Assembly: GCA_049322335.1 (NCBI GenBank)
Contig: JBMORL010000050.1
Span: forward strand, 1 to 17,842
Reading direction: 5' to 3'
Length of the DNA: 17,842 bases
DNA from: JBMORL01 sp049322335
GTDB lineage: Bacteria; Bacteroidota; Bacteroidia; Flavobacteriales_D; UBA2798
Shown: one piece after another, positions 6,629 to 14,325 of the stretch
How the letters are laid out: the number at the start of each line of letters is the position of its first letter
How positions within the stretch are numbered: the stretch's first letter is position 1
Made by a program: the position numbers and the translations under genes
Notes under the pieces: generated by a model
Seen by the model: the letters and a program-made list of their open reading frames with translations, nothing else
The model's database searches: none
Told to the model about the DNA's origin: nothing

Positions 6629-7186
6629 AAAAGCCGCAGGATGGATACATCCATCCATTTTCACATCAAATTCGTTGGTGTCGGAAATACCCGCAACAGA
6701 GGGAAATAATGACAATCCTATTTTTTTTACCCCGGGTTTGCAGGAGGGAAGAAAACGGTCGTAAAAACCTTTTCCGTATCCCACACGATATCCCTTTTCA
6801 TCAAAACACAGCAATGGAATAAGAACAATATCCAACTGAGAAGGCTGAATTATTTCTCCGCTTACCGGTTCGGGAATACCCAGCTTGTTTACTTTCAGTT
6901 TTGTGTGAGTGGTATAGGAAAAACTGGAAATAGTTCCGTTTGAAAAATCGCTTTTTGGTACTGCTATTTTTACTTTCGGAAATTCGCGGAGTATTTTGTT
7001 GATGATGTGCCAGGTGTTGATCTCGTTGTTTTTGGCAATGGAAAGAAAAATATGAATATGTTCTTTATTCAGCTTAAAATTTTCGAAAAATAATTTTGCC
7101 ACGGCCTGGCTTCGGTCTTCTACTTCTCCATGGCTAAGGGTGGCCATTTTCGACATAAATTCTTTCCTGAGTTTTGCTTTTTCCAT
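6617..7186 (-). CDS. 5-formyltetrahydrofolate cyclo-ligase
   Basis: Cytoplasmic enzyme (MTHFS family) that uses ATP to convert 5-formyl-THF to 5,10-methenyl-THF, returning stored or inhibitory folate to the one-carbon pool. It is 189 residues long, normal for the family. The N-terminal basic segment MEKAKLRKEF and the hallmark GYGKGFYDRF at 136-145 are present, the latter preceded by LIPLLCFDEKGYRV. I start at ATG 7184-7186: the frame runs open to 7315, but that extension overlaps the upstream exporter gene and has no family similarity. With this start only two bases separate it from the exporter stop, so the two are cotranscribed. The last codons fall in a GGGTTAAA-type repeat, which gives an ordinary-looking TRF C-terminus. 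Confidence 0.93.
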   Translation of the reverse strand: MEKAKLRKEFMSKMATLSHGEVEDRSQAVAKLFFENFKLNKEHIHIFLSIAKNNEINTWHIINKILREFPKVKIAVPKSDFSNGTISSFSYTTHTKLKVNKLGIPEPVSGEIIQPSQLDIVLIPLLCFDEKGYRVGYGKGFYDRFLPSCKPGVKKIGLSLFPSVAGISDTNEFDVKMDGCIHPAAFTRF

Positions 7187-7188
7187 GG

Positions 7189-7962
7189 TTATACGATACC
7201 GGCTCCCAAAGCCAGTGCAAATAAAATAATAAATACCGAAACTGCTTTTTGTAAAAATCCCATCGTTACTTTTTTCAGCAGTTGTTGCCCGGCAAATGCA
7301 CCGGCAAATGCACAAAGTATGGCTGTGATAAGTATACCTGAATTCCGGTTCAGGTTTTCTGCAGAAAAATGTGTGGCATAAACCGATAGGCGCGACACAT
7401 CAATCAAACAGGCAATCAAAACACCTGTAGCTATAAAACTCTCTTTGGTGAGATTACATTTTACAAGAAACATGGAGCGAAGTGCTCCCTGGTGTCCGGA
7501 TAACCCCCCAAAAAATCCGCTGAACAAACCTCCCACGGGTAAATATTTTTTATCGAATTCGAAATTGAATGCAGGAATAATTTCTGTAAGTGAAAAAATA
7601 GTTATTACTATAGCAATGATCAGTTTTACCAGCATCACTTCATATACTTTTCCCTGAAACGAATAGCTGAGAAGTATTTTATCTCCCGCACTTTCCAGCA
7701 GCCAGGCGCCTGCGAGTGCACCTGCTACAGCGATTAAACCAAATTTTAGAATAATCTCTTTATTAAAATGCCTTCCGGTAATAACGAGTTTAAAAATATT
7801 ATTTAACAGGTGTACAACTGCCGTTAACGCAATAGCCACATCAAGCGGAAAAAAAACGGCAAATACCGGCAACAGCAGTGTACCCAATCCGAACCCTGAA
7901 AAAAAGGTAAGCAGCGAAGCCAGCATGGCCACTATTCCAATAATAAAGTACTTTTCTTCCAT
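7189..7962 (-). CDS. TSUP (TauE/SafE) family sulfite/anion exporter-like membrane protein
   Basis: Integral inner-membrane protein of 257 residues with about eight hydrophobic segments (near 6-26, 28-52, 72-90, 109-128, 141-165, 175-190, 206-226 and 238-256). The family moves sulfite, sulfoacetate, taurine-derived or other small anions across the membrane. The central motif GGLSGHQG (152-159), followed by ALRSMFL, is typical of one bacterial subgroup, as is the early SGFGLGTLLLPVF. The substrate cannot be told from sequence. It lies 7 bases after ybaB and 2 bases before the cyclo-ligase gene, so the three probably share one transcript, although no functional link among them is evident. Confidence 0.9.
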   Translation of the reverse strand: MEEKYFIIGIVAMLASLLTFFSGFGLGTLLLPVFAVFFPLDVAIALTAVVHLLNNIFKLVITGRHFNKEIILKFGLIAVAGALAGAWLLESAGDKILLSYSFQGKVYEVMLVKLIIAIVITIFSLTEIIPAFNFEFDKKYLPVGGLFSGFFGGLSGHQGALRSMFLVKCNLTKESFIATGVLIACLIDVSRLSVYATHFSAENLNRNSGILITAILCAFAGAFAGQQLLKKVTMGFLQKAVSVFIILFALALGAGIV

Positions 7963-7969
7963 TTACCTA

Positions 7970-8266
7970 TTACATACCGGGTAAAAATCCCATAGCTGCG
8001 CTTTGCATTTCGGTTTCATTTATTTTATCTGCCTGCTCAAGGGCATGGTTAAATGCAATAATAAGCAAATCTTCCATTTCTTCCTTATCTGAAATCTGCA
8101 GGTCTTCAGCAATAGAAATGTTTTTCACTTTCCGGTTTCCTGTCATTTCAATTTTTATTTTTCCATTGGCAGAAACGCCTTCCACGCTAACCGTGTCTAA
8201 CCGTTTTTTTGTTTCTTCCATTTTTTGCTTCATCTGCTGAAGCTGTTCCATCATATTTCCGAGCAT
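7970..8266 (-). CDS. ybaB: YbaB/EbfC family nucleoid-associated protein
   Basis: Small DNA-binding protein (98 residues) that forms dimers and binds DNA as a nucleoid-associated factor. The N-terminal helix is rich in Gln, Lys and Met (MEQLQQMKQKMEETKKRL). The beta segment GVSANGKIKIEMTGNRKVKNISI matches the family core, and the C-terminal helix ends MGFLPGM. In many bacteria ybaB follows dnaX and precedes recR; here neither is present and the gene heads a unit with a TauE-type exporter and the cyclo-ligase. Its 5' flank is unusual: nine perfect ATAAAAC units end one base before the start codon. They could affect promoter spacing or initiation if copy number varies. Confidence 0.93.
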   Translation of the reverse strand: MLGNMMEQLQQMKQKMEETKKRLDTVSVEGVSANGKIKIEMTGNRKVKNISIAEDLQISDKEEMEDLLIIAFNHALEQADKINETEMQSAAMGFLPGM

Positions 8267-8267
8267 G

Positions 8268-8330
8268 GTTTTATGTTTTATGTTTTATGTTTTATGTTTT
8301 ATGTTTTATGTTTTATGTTTTATGTTTTAT
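8268..8330. repeat. Perfect heptanucleotide tandem repeat, nine copies, at the ybaB start
   Basis: GTTTTAT is repeated nine times without a mismatch over 63 bases (ATAAAAC when read in the direction of ybaB). It ends one base before the ybaB ATG, so it forms the whole proximal 5' untranslated region. Because the unit is seven bases long, slippage changes spacing by amounts that cannot preserve promoter or helical phase. No TAnnTTTG element lies within it. Confidence 0.95.
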
Positions 8331-8368
8331 GAAGACTCAGATACAGGGGTGAAGTTGCTTGTGTATGA

Positions 8369-9502
8369 TTATTTATTTCCGATGGCGGAGAAATAAAATT
8401 CTTCGAGGAGGAAAGTGACGTGTTTTTTTCCGAATTTTTCTTCCATTTCTGCAGCCATTTTTTCCGAATCAAATTCACCGTGGTGTTTGATCATGCTGCT
8501 GATAGCTTGTTGCAGCTGAATGGGATCTCCCACATCAATCAATATCCCGTTTCCTGAATGAACAAATTCTTCGGGGCCACCGCAGCGGGTAGCTATCACT
8601 GGTTTGCCGGCATAAATAGCTTCTGCACAAACCATCGAAAAAGTTTCCCTTCGGCTGTTCATTACCAGGAAATCGCTTTTGCTTATTTCTTCCAGCACTT
8701 CGCGGTTATTTTTTCTTCCTTTAAAAAATATTTTTTCGTTCAGCAATTTTTTTTCTGCGGCCAGTTTTTCCAGTTGCTCACGCGATGGACCGTCACCAAT
8801 GATAGTAAGCGTAAACGGGTATTCTGATTTTATGTTTTCTATTGCCCGGATAACGCCCGATATATTTTTGTTTTCATCATATAAATCGGCTACGCAAATA
8901 ATTTTTACCGTTTTATCCGTTTGTCCCGGTGGTGTTGCCGGAGCTTTTTCGATGATATTGGGAATCACTTCAATATTTTTCACTCCCCAGTTTATTTCCA
9001 GTTTGTTTTTCAGAAAATGTGACACCGTGCTCACCCGTCTTGCTGTTTCAAAAGCTTTTTTGGTAGCGGATGCGCTGATAAGCGTACGTGAAGATTGTTC
9101 TCCGGCAAAGCCCGACCAGTGTTCAGTGATCACACATGGAATATGTTTCAAAAACATTTTCCATGCCAGAAAATTTCTGCCGGTTACATGAATATGAGCC
9201 AGGTCGAAAGGTTGTCCGGAGATTTCTTTTACAGCGTTTTTATATGCTTTCGGGTATCGGAAAATATTAAAAATACGAAAAGCAGATTTTTTATAATAGG
9301 CCCGGATTACTTTTGGATTGGAACCGGAGATTTGATTAAAATATTTTTCTTTTCCTTCATTTGTTCCGGTTACGTATATCACCGTAACGTTATGATGTTG
9401 CGCCACAGCATTTGCATGTTTTTCGATAAACACCCCGTTTTGGGCATCTTTTTTATCGGGATACCATTCGGGAAGAAAAAGTATGTTGAGTTTTTTGATC
9501 AC
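8369..9502 (-). CDS. Glycosyltransferase family 4 (GT-B fold)
   Basis: Predicted retaining glycosyltransferase of 377 residues that transfers a sugar from a nucleotide-sugar donor, probably in capsule, lipopolysaccharide or exopolysaccharide assembly at the cytoplasmic face. N-terminal acceptor domain about 1-190, with PEWYPDKKDAQNGVFIEKH near the start, typical of the family. C-terminal donor domain about 195-365, with IICVADLYDENKN, IIGDGPSREQLE and the E-x7-E motif Glu286/Glu294 (ETFSMVCAE), then GKPVIATRCGGPEE. No membrane segment. Its start overlaps the stop of the upstream SpmAB-like gene by four bases, making it the last gene of a four-gene transcript. Donor and acceptor cannot be predicted, and no other polysaccharide genes are adjacent. 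Confidence 0.9.
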   Translation of the reverse strand: MIKKLNILFLPEWYPDKKDAQNGVFIEKHANAVAQHHNVTVIYVTGTNEGKEKYFNQISGSNPKVIRAYYKKSAFRIFNIFRYPKAYKNAVKEISGQPFDLAHIHVTGRNFLAWKMFLKHIPCVITEHWSGFAGEQSSRTLISASATKKAFETARRVSTVSHFLKNKLEINWGVKNIEVIPNIIEKAPATPPGQTDKTVKIICVADLYDENKNISGVIRAIENIKSEYPFTLTIIGDGPSREQLEKLAAEKKLLNEKIFFKGRKNNREVLEEISKSDFLVMNSRRETFSMVCAEAIYAGKPVIATRCGGPEEFVHSGNGILIDVGDPIQLQQAISSMIKHHGEFDSEKMAAEMEEKFGKKHVTFLLEEFYFSAIGNK

Positions 9503-10830
9503 GCCTGTCCGAAAAATAAATAGGAAAGAATGATTGCCGCTGTAATTCCGGCAGCATCTGCCATCAATCCACAGGCAATGGTATGCCTTACTTTTCTTAT
9601 ACCCACAGCTCCGTAATAAACAGCAATAGTATAAAAAGTAGTTTCCGTACTTCCCTGTATAACGGAAGTCATGTGTCCCACGAGACTATCAATACCTGAG
9701 GTATTCCAGCTTTCAATCATCAGTGCGCGGGATCCACCGCCACTCAGGGGACGCATAAATGCGGTGGGCAAAGCTTCGGTAAATTCTGTTTTTGCGGTAA
9801 ACAGCGAAACAAAAGATTTTACACCTTCAATAATAAAATCCATTGCGCCCGATGTGCGGAACAGGGCAATTCCCACCAGCATGGCCACGAGATAAGGAAT
9901 AATTTGAAGTACGGTAGAAAATCCTTCCCTGGCTCCTTCGATAAAACTGTCGTAAACATTTATTTTTTTAGAGGCGGCAAAAGAAATGAACAACACCAAA
10001 ATAACCAGGATGATAAATGCACCGGCAAAACTTGAATATGCTGCCATTTTTGAAGAAGCACATTGTTCACAGATTTCTGAAGCTTCCAGTGTATTTATAT
10101 GCATAACTCCACTGATGTTTTCACTAAATGCCACAGCAAGGCATTTGGAAAAATAAATAATGGCATAAACCATTGCACTTACTGCTCCAAGAAAAGCAAA
10201 TAACCTAAGCGCAAAACCGAATTTAAACAGGTTGATGCGCTGGTAAACAGAAACGGTAATTAATGCTATCAGTGTAGAACAAATAGTAGCCAGAAGTATG
10301 GGAAGAAAAACATCTGTAGGAAATGCTGAACCGCTGGAGGCACGAAGGGCGATGATACTGGTAGGAATAATGGTGAGCCCGGAAGTATTAAGCACCAAAA
10401 ACATGATCTGCGAATTACTGGCCACCTCAGCACTGGGATTAAGCGTTTGTAATTCTTTCATTGCTTTAATTCCAAGCGGAGTGGCGGCATTATCCAATCC
10501 CAGCATATTGGCCGAAAAATTCATCATCATTGAACCGGAAGCCGGGTGTCCTTTTGGTATTTCGGGGAAAATATATTTGAAAAACGGCCACATCCACCGG
10601 GCAAACACATTTACCATTCCCGAGTTTTCTGCAATTTTCATCATGCCCATCCAGAAAATCATTACACCGGCCAGGGGAAGGGCAATTTTCATTACCGAAA
10701 ATTCGGCCATTGAAAGCGCCTCGTTGAGCATATCGCTGAAAATAGCAAAATTGCTTTCGGTAAACAGGCGGATAAGCGCTACTGCAAAAGCGATGAGGAA
10801 AAAAGATATCCAGATATAATTTAAAACCAT
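9499..10830 (-). CDS. Fused SpmA/SpmB-like nucleoside-recognition (Gate) domain membrane protein
   Basis: Polytopic membrane protein of 443 residues that joins, in one chain, relatives of spore maturation proteins SpmA and SpmB. The first half (about 1-210) carries a Gate domain with GMMKIAENSGM, then GHPASGSMMMNFSANMLGLDNAATPLGIKAM. The second half (about 265-443) carries another Gate domain with LQIIPYLVAMLVGIALFRTSGAMDF, RPLSGGGSRALM and IQGSTETTFYTIAVYYGAVG. In Bacillus the separate proteins are needed for spore cortex dehydration. In Bacteroidota, which do not sporulate, the fused form is common and its transport role is unsettled. Its start abuts the amidotransferase stop with no spacer, and its end overlaps the glycosyltransferase start. 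Four Cys/Cys-like residues in the middle loop (CEQC at 254-257) are notable. Confidence 0.88.
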   Translation of the reverse strand: MVLNYIWISFFLIAFAVALIRLFTESNFAIFSDMLNEALSMAEFSVMKIALPLAGVMIFWMGMMKIAENSGMVNVFARWMWPFFKYIFPEIPKGHPASGSMMMNFSANMLGLDNAATPLGIKAMKELQTLNPSAEVASNSQIMFLVLNTSGLTIIPTSIIALRASSGSAFPTDVFLPILLATICSTLIALITVSVYQRINLFKFGFALRLFAFLGAVSAMVYAIIYFSKCLAVAFSENISGVMHINTLEASEICEQCASSKMAAYSSFAGAFIILVILVLFISFAASKKINVYDSFIEGAREGFSTVLQIIPYLVAMLVGIALFRTSGAMDFIIEGVKSFVSLFTAKTEFTEALPTAFMRPLSGGGSRALMIESWNTSGIDSLVGHMTSVIQGSTETTFYTIAVYYGAVGIRKVRHTIACGLMADAAGITAAIILSYLFFGQA

Positions 10831-11403
10831 TTACAGATGTTCTTTACAAATATTAAAAAAATTTCTGAAAATTATTCTCCCGTTTTCTCCCGATACTTCA
10901 GGATGAAACTGAACGCCAAACCAGGGTAGTTTGTTGTGTTGCATTGCCTCGTTTTCACAAACCACCGAAGAGGCTGCCAGTTGAAAATCACGGGGAAGTG
11001 AAATAGCTTCACAATGGTCTTCTTTCATCACAAATTCTGCGGGCAGCCCATGGAACAATGAGGAAGGCGCAACACTTAATATCTTTTGTTCTTTTCTGTC
11101 TTCTTCACACCTGTAAATTTTCGCTCCATTCAGTAAACCCATCAGCTGGTGTCCGAAACAGATGCCCAAAACCGGTTTTTTAAATTGCTGTATCCACGAT
11201 ATTTCTGAAAGAAATTTTTCCTGATCTGTTTCTGTAAGCAAAACAGGCGCTCCGCTAATTACCACTCCGTTATAAACCTGAATATTTTCACTTTTACTTT
11301 TTTCCAGGGAAATGGTTTGTGCTAATGCTCCTTCTTTCTGAAGCATTATTTCAATGTCGGGTACTTTACGGCTTCCGCAATCTATCAGCAGGATATTTAT
11401 CAT
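10831..11403 (-). CDS. Stand-alone class I glutamine amidotransferase domain protein
   Basis: A 190-residue protein with the full class I (GATase1) catalytic triad: Cys82 in GICFGHQ, His167 and Glu169 in QFHPE. These enzymes release ammonia from glutamine and normally pass it to a partner synthase. The sequence is closest in style to the amidotransferase half of GMP synthase, including VVISGAP near residue 50 and KEDHCEAISLP near 127. No ATP-pyrophosphatase partner lies beside it, so it is either a trans-acting subunit or a GATase-like hydrolase with another substrate. It overlaps the upstream YciO-type gene by four bases and abuts the next gene without spacing, so it is translationally coupled on both sides. 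The family is certain, the pathway unknown. Confidence 0.88.
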   Translation of the reverse strand: MINILLIDCGSRKVPDIEIMLQKEGALAQTISLEKSKSENIQVYNGVVISGAPVLLTETDQEKFLSEISWIQQFKKPVLGICFGHQLMGLLNGAKIYRCEEDRKEQKILSVAPSSLFHGLPAEFVMKEDHCEAISLPRDFQLAASSVVCENEAMQHNKLPWFGVQFHPEVSGENGRIIFRNFFNICKEHL

Positions 11404-12020
11404 AACAAATGCCCCACTTCCCCTGCTCCTTCGCGAATTACTTCCGGTTCATCTCCCGTGCAGTCAATTACGGTAGAAGCAATATTGTTTCCGTATCCGC
11501 CATCAATCACCATATCCACCAGTTTTTCATAACGATCGTGGATAAGGCGCGGATCGGTGGAATATTCGATCACTTCATCATCATCGTGAACGGAAGTGGC
11601 AATAAGCGGATGGCCGAGTGATTTAATGATTTCGCGGCAGATGGTATTATCAGGAATACGGATACCTACTTCTTTTTTATTCGAATTAAAATAGCGCGGC
11701 ACATTTCCGCTGGCATTTAAAATAAACGTATAAGGGCCGGGCAATGCTTTTTTCATCATCTTATACACCTGCGTACTGATATTTTTTGCGTAATCGGAAA
11801 GATGGCTAAGATCGTGGCACACAATGGAAAAATTTGCCTTTTCGGGTTTAATTTCTTTGATGCGCGCCACACGTTCGATACCGCGCAGTTTCGTCAGCGA
11901 ACAGCCGATGGAATAGATAGTATCGGTGGGATAGATAATCACCCCACCGTCCAGCAGGCATTCGGTGATGATCTTTAATTTTCCGGGTTCCGGGTTTCCC
12001 GATTGTACTGATAAAAGCAT
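11400..12020 (-). CDS. yciO: YciO-type Sua5/YrdC/TsaC family protein (L-threonylcarbamoyladenylate synthase-like)
   Basis: Member of the family that makes threonylcarbamoyl-AMP from threonine, bicarbonate and ATP for the universal t6A37 modification of tRNAs that read ANN codons. At 206 residues, it matches the length of E. coli YciO and resembles it along the chain: GGVIIYPTDTIYSIGC (26-41), NFSIVCHDLSHLSDY, PGPYTFIL, VDMVIDGGYG, and the ending VIREGAGEVGHLL. It lacks the SUA5 C-terminal domain. YciO proteins show weak or uncertain synthase activity compared with TsaC, so a separate TsaC may exist elsewhere. It is the first gene of the four-gene minus-strand unit and lies only 34 bases from the divergent peptidase gene. 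Confidence 0.9.
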   Translation of the reverse strand: MLLSVQSGNPEPGKLKIITECLLDGGVIIYPTDTIYSIGCSLTKLRGIERVARIKEIKPEKANFSIVCHDLSHLSDYAKNISTQVYKMMKKALPGPYTFILNASGNVPRYFNSNKKEVGIRIPDNTICREIIKSLGHPLIATSVHDDDEVIEYSTDPRLIHDRYEKLVDMVIDGGYGNNIASTVIDCTGDEPEVIREGAGEVGHLL

Positions 12021-12054
12021 GCGGTGAAAATAAGAAATAACTTACCTTAGCCGT

Positions 12055-13464
12055 ATGTGGATATTTTATCTTATTCCCATCATACTGTTAGCAGGCCTGA
12101 TCGTGCATTTTTATGTGTTACTGAAAGACGGGTTTTCGTTATTTGTAAAATCTACCGGCATTCAGGCCCGCGCCTATACCGGAAGAGCGGGTTACGAAGT
12201 TGACCAGGTTCTTCGTAAAAATAATTTTTATTCCGAATTATCATTGGGCGGAAAAAAAAGGTTTTTATTCCGCACCGTAAATTTCATGTTCGACAAGGAA
12301 TTTGTTGGAATGAACGGTTTTACCGTGACAGAAGAAATGAAATTACTCATCTCCGCCAGTGCGGTTCAGCTTACCTGGGGATTGGAGGAATACAAATTAC
12401 ACCATTATCATACCATACGGGTTTTCCCCGATACATTTTATTCGAAAATGATGAATTCGTACCTGAAGGGAGGAGCCACAAAAAACGGTGTTGTCTTTTT
12501 ATCCTGGAAGGATTTTGTAGCCGGTTATGCCACTCCCGATGACAAATACAACTTAGGGCTTCACGAAATGGCACACGCCTTAAAACTTGATGTGTTATAT
12601 GGCGATTATGCCGATGATCATATGGCTGAAAACCTGGAATCGTGGCTGGAAACCGCCTATCCTGAATTTGAAAGAATTCGCTCAGGCCAAACCAGCTTTC
12701 TCCGCGATTATGCCGGAACCAATATGCACGAATTTTTTGCAGTAAGTGTGGAGCATTTTTTTGAAGTCCCCGCACAGTTTAAAGAAGCATTGCCAAAATT
12801 ATACGAACATTTATGTTATATCCTCCGCATTGATCCGCTGAACAAGGCCGGAGACTTTTTATATAACCGGGTGCCTGTAATTGAAAAGAAACCCATTTAC
12901 ACTAAAATTGCAGAAGAATATAAAGAAGAAAAAGAAAAATTCGGATTTGCAAGAGAGATTATTTATGCTATTACAGGTATTGGAGTATTTGTGTATTTTT
13001 TTGTACTTCCCTTGATTATGAGTGTCACTTTTTTACCCGACTACATGATCTGGGTTTTTATTTTTGTTTTTGGATCACTGAATTTCATCAAATACAAAAA
13101 ATACCGCGAACTGGTGGTTTTAAATGATATTTCTTTTGTGGCATTTTCATACATAGGTGTGGGAATCATTGCCACAACATTATTTTACACCATAAATTAT
13201 TCTGTACATATTGGAAATTTAAATCCGGAATCGCATGCCATAGAGTCGTCAGAATACACTTATTACAAAAGCAAACGAGGGGGAAATTTTGATAATAAGA
13301 CAGAGTTTACCTATTCAAACAATGCCCTCGGAGAATACAGGCAAGCGAGGACGTTTTATCACATTGATTATACTTTTCTCAAACCTGGCGACACCATTGA
13401 ATACCACATTTCGACAGGTATATTGGGGTTACCGGTTATTCACGAAACAAAAATAAAGAGGTGA
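12055..13464 (+). CDS. Membrane-anchored MtfA-like (M90) zinc metallopeptidase with C-terminal membrane extension
   Basis: Predicted zinc peptidase of 469 residues. The N-terminal membrane helix (about 3-23) is followed by a cytoplasmic MtfA-like domain (about 60-275) with FRTVNFMFDKEFVGMNGF, VVFLSWKDF, the zinc motif H170-E171-MA-H174, and a likely third ligand Glu226 in NMHEFFAVSVEHFFE. E. coli MtfA (about 265 residues) is soluble, binds the repressor Mlc and is an aminopeptidase. Here the chain continues with three more hydrophobic helices (about 303-325, 329-347, 359-381) and a polar, aromatic tail (382-469). By the odd/even count, that tail should be outside the cytoplasm if the peptidase domain is inside. 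The extension has no domain I recognise. The gene is divergent from yciO and convergent with fsa, with two bases between stop codons. A 7-of-8 match to the -7 motif (TACCTTAG) lies just before the ATG. Confidence 0.88.
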   Translation: MWIFYLIPIILLAGLIVHFYVLLKDGFSLFVKSTGIQARAYTGRAGYEVDQVLRKNNFYSELSLGGKKRFLFRTVNFMFDKEFVGMNGFTVTEEMKLLISASAVQLTWGLEEYKLHHYHTIRVFPDTFYSKMMNSYLKGGATKNGVVFLSWKDFVAGYATPDDKYNLGLHEMAHALKLDVLYGDYADDHMAENLESWLETAYPEFERIRSGQTSFLRDYAGTNMHEFFAVSVEHFFEVPAQFKEALPKLYEHLCYILRIDPLNKAGDFLYNRVPVIEKKPIYTKIAEEYKEEKEKFGFAREIIYAITGIGVFVYFFVLPLIMSVTFLPDYMIWVFIFVFGSLNFIKYKKYRELVVLNDISFVAFSYIGVGIIATTLFYTINYSVHIGNLNPESHAIESSEYTYYKSKRGGNFDNKTEFTYSNNALGEYRQARTFYHIDYTFLKPGDTIEYHISTGILGLPVIHETKIKR

Positions 13465-13466
13465 AT

Positions 13467-14123
13467 CTACTTATTTCCTTTGGCATAATCCGCCAGGAAT
13501 TGCGCTAATCCGTTATCCGTTAGCGGATGTTTGAGCAAAGCCATAATAGCACTCAGCGGACAGGTGGCTACATCAGCGCCAATTTTTGCACAGTTGATAA
13601 TATGCATCGGGTGGCGAACAGAAGCCGCCAGTATCTCTGTTTCGTAACCGTAGTTGTCGTAAATAGTACGCATTTCGGAGATCAGCTGCAAACCATCGGT
13701 AGAAACATCGTCAAGCCTTCCTATAAACGGAGAAACGTAAGTGGCACCGGCTTTGGCAGCCAGTAAAGCCTGTCCGGCAGAAAACACCAGCGTGCAATTG
13801 GTTTTAATTCCTTTGGAGGTAAAATATTTTATTGCTTTTATACCGTCTTTGATCATCGGCACTTTTACCACAATATTTTTATGCAACCCCGCCAGCATTT
13901 CGCCTTCTTTAATAATTCCATTATAATCTGTAGCTATCACTTCAGCACTTACATCTCCATCCACTATTTTACAGATATCCACATAATGATTGATGATACG
14001 TTCGCTGCCGGTAATTCCTTCTTTAGCCATTAATGATGGATTGGTGGTTACGCCATCCAGCACTCCCAGGTCGTTGGCTTCCTTAATTTGTTCAAGATTA
14101 GCGGTATCAATAAAAAACTTCAT
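13467..14123 (-). CDS. fsa: Fructose-6-phosphate aldolase / small transaldolase (TalC type)
   Basis: TIM-barrel class I aldolase of 218 residues, the size of the short TalC/FSA subfamily. It either moves a dihydroxyacetone unit (transaldolase, pentose phosphate pathway) or cleaves fructose-6-phosphate reversibly. Visible features: MKFFIDTANLEQIKEA start, GVTTNPSLMAKEG (24-36), Schiff-base Lys87 in IVVKVPM, TLVFSAGQALLAAKAGATYVSPFIGRLDD, and the C-terminal LTDNGLAQFLADYAKGN. Sequence alone does not separate aldolase from transaldolase activity; in Bacteroidota with no long-form transaldolase this type usually fills the transaldolase role. A consensus -7 element lies 18 bases upstream of the start, so the gene is probably monocistronic. 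Confidence 0.92.
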   Translation of the reverse strand: MKFFIDTANLEQIKEANDLGVLDGVTTNPSLMAKEGITGSERIINHYVDICKIVDGDVSAEVIATDYNGIIKEGEMLAGLHKNIVVKVPMIKDGIKAIKYFTSKGIKTNCTLVFSAGQALLAAKAGATYVSPFIGRLDDVSTDGLQLISEMRTIYDNYGYETEILAASVRHPMHIINCAKIGADVATCPLSAIMALLKHPLTDNGLAQFLADYAKGNK

Positions 14124-14140
14124 GGCGGTTGTATTTCTGC

Positions 14141-14148
14141 CAAAAGTA
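14141..14148 (-). promoter_or_regulatory. Bacteroidota-type promoter for the aldolase gene
   Basis: Read on the minus strand, TACTTTTG fits TAnnTTTG exactly and lies 18 bases before the ATG. A TTTC, one base off the TTTG -33 box, lies 20 bases further upstream. This is the best two-box promoter in the window, but it rests on motif matching only. Confidence 0.45.
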
Positions 14149-14286
14149 AATAGCGGTTGCTGATTGGTGAAATAAAGTATTTAACACCTGTTTAAAAGCC
14201 TATGTGTTTATGCTTAGAAATCCTGCTGATTCCTGTATTTATTTCAAATACCGTTTAGAGGGGAAAACCGGGCCGGCAGGGCGATG

Positions 14287-14294
14287 TATTTTTG
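14287..14294 (+). promoter_or_regulatory. Bacteroidota-type -7 element for the response regulator gene
   Basis: TATTTTTG fits TAnnTTTG and ends 31 bases before the ATG at 14326. No good -33 box is visible. It supports the shorter start, because the alternative ATG at 14284 would precede the promoter. Confidence 0.35.
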
Positions 14295-14325
14295 TCCTGT
14301 AATCAAACAGAAAATAAATTTTATT

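Noticed and set aside
7187..7315. 43-residue N-terminal extension of the cyclo-ligase
   Set aside because: It overlaps the exporter gene on the same strand, is Cys-rich and unlike the family. MEKAKLRKEF is the natural start.
8268..8330. CRISPR array
   Set aside because: The heptamers are directly tandem with no spacers, and no cas gene is nearby.
9095..9523. Forward 142-residue reading frame opposite the glycosyltransferase
   Set aside because: It is antisense to a well-supported gene, with no recognisable motif and unusual composition (many Phe and Ile).
14284..14325. Upstream ATG for the response regulator
   Set aside because: It adds 14 residues before a standard receiver start and would begin before the promoter-like element at 14287-14294.
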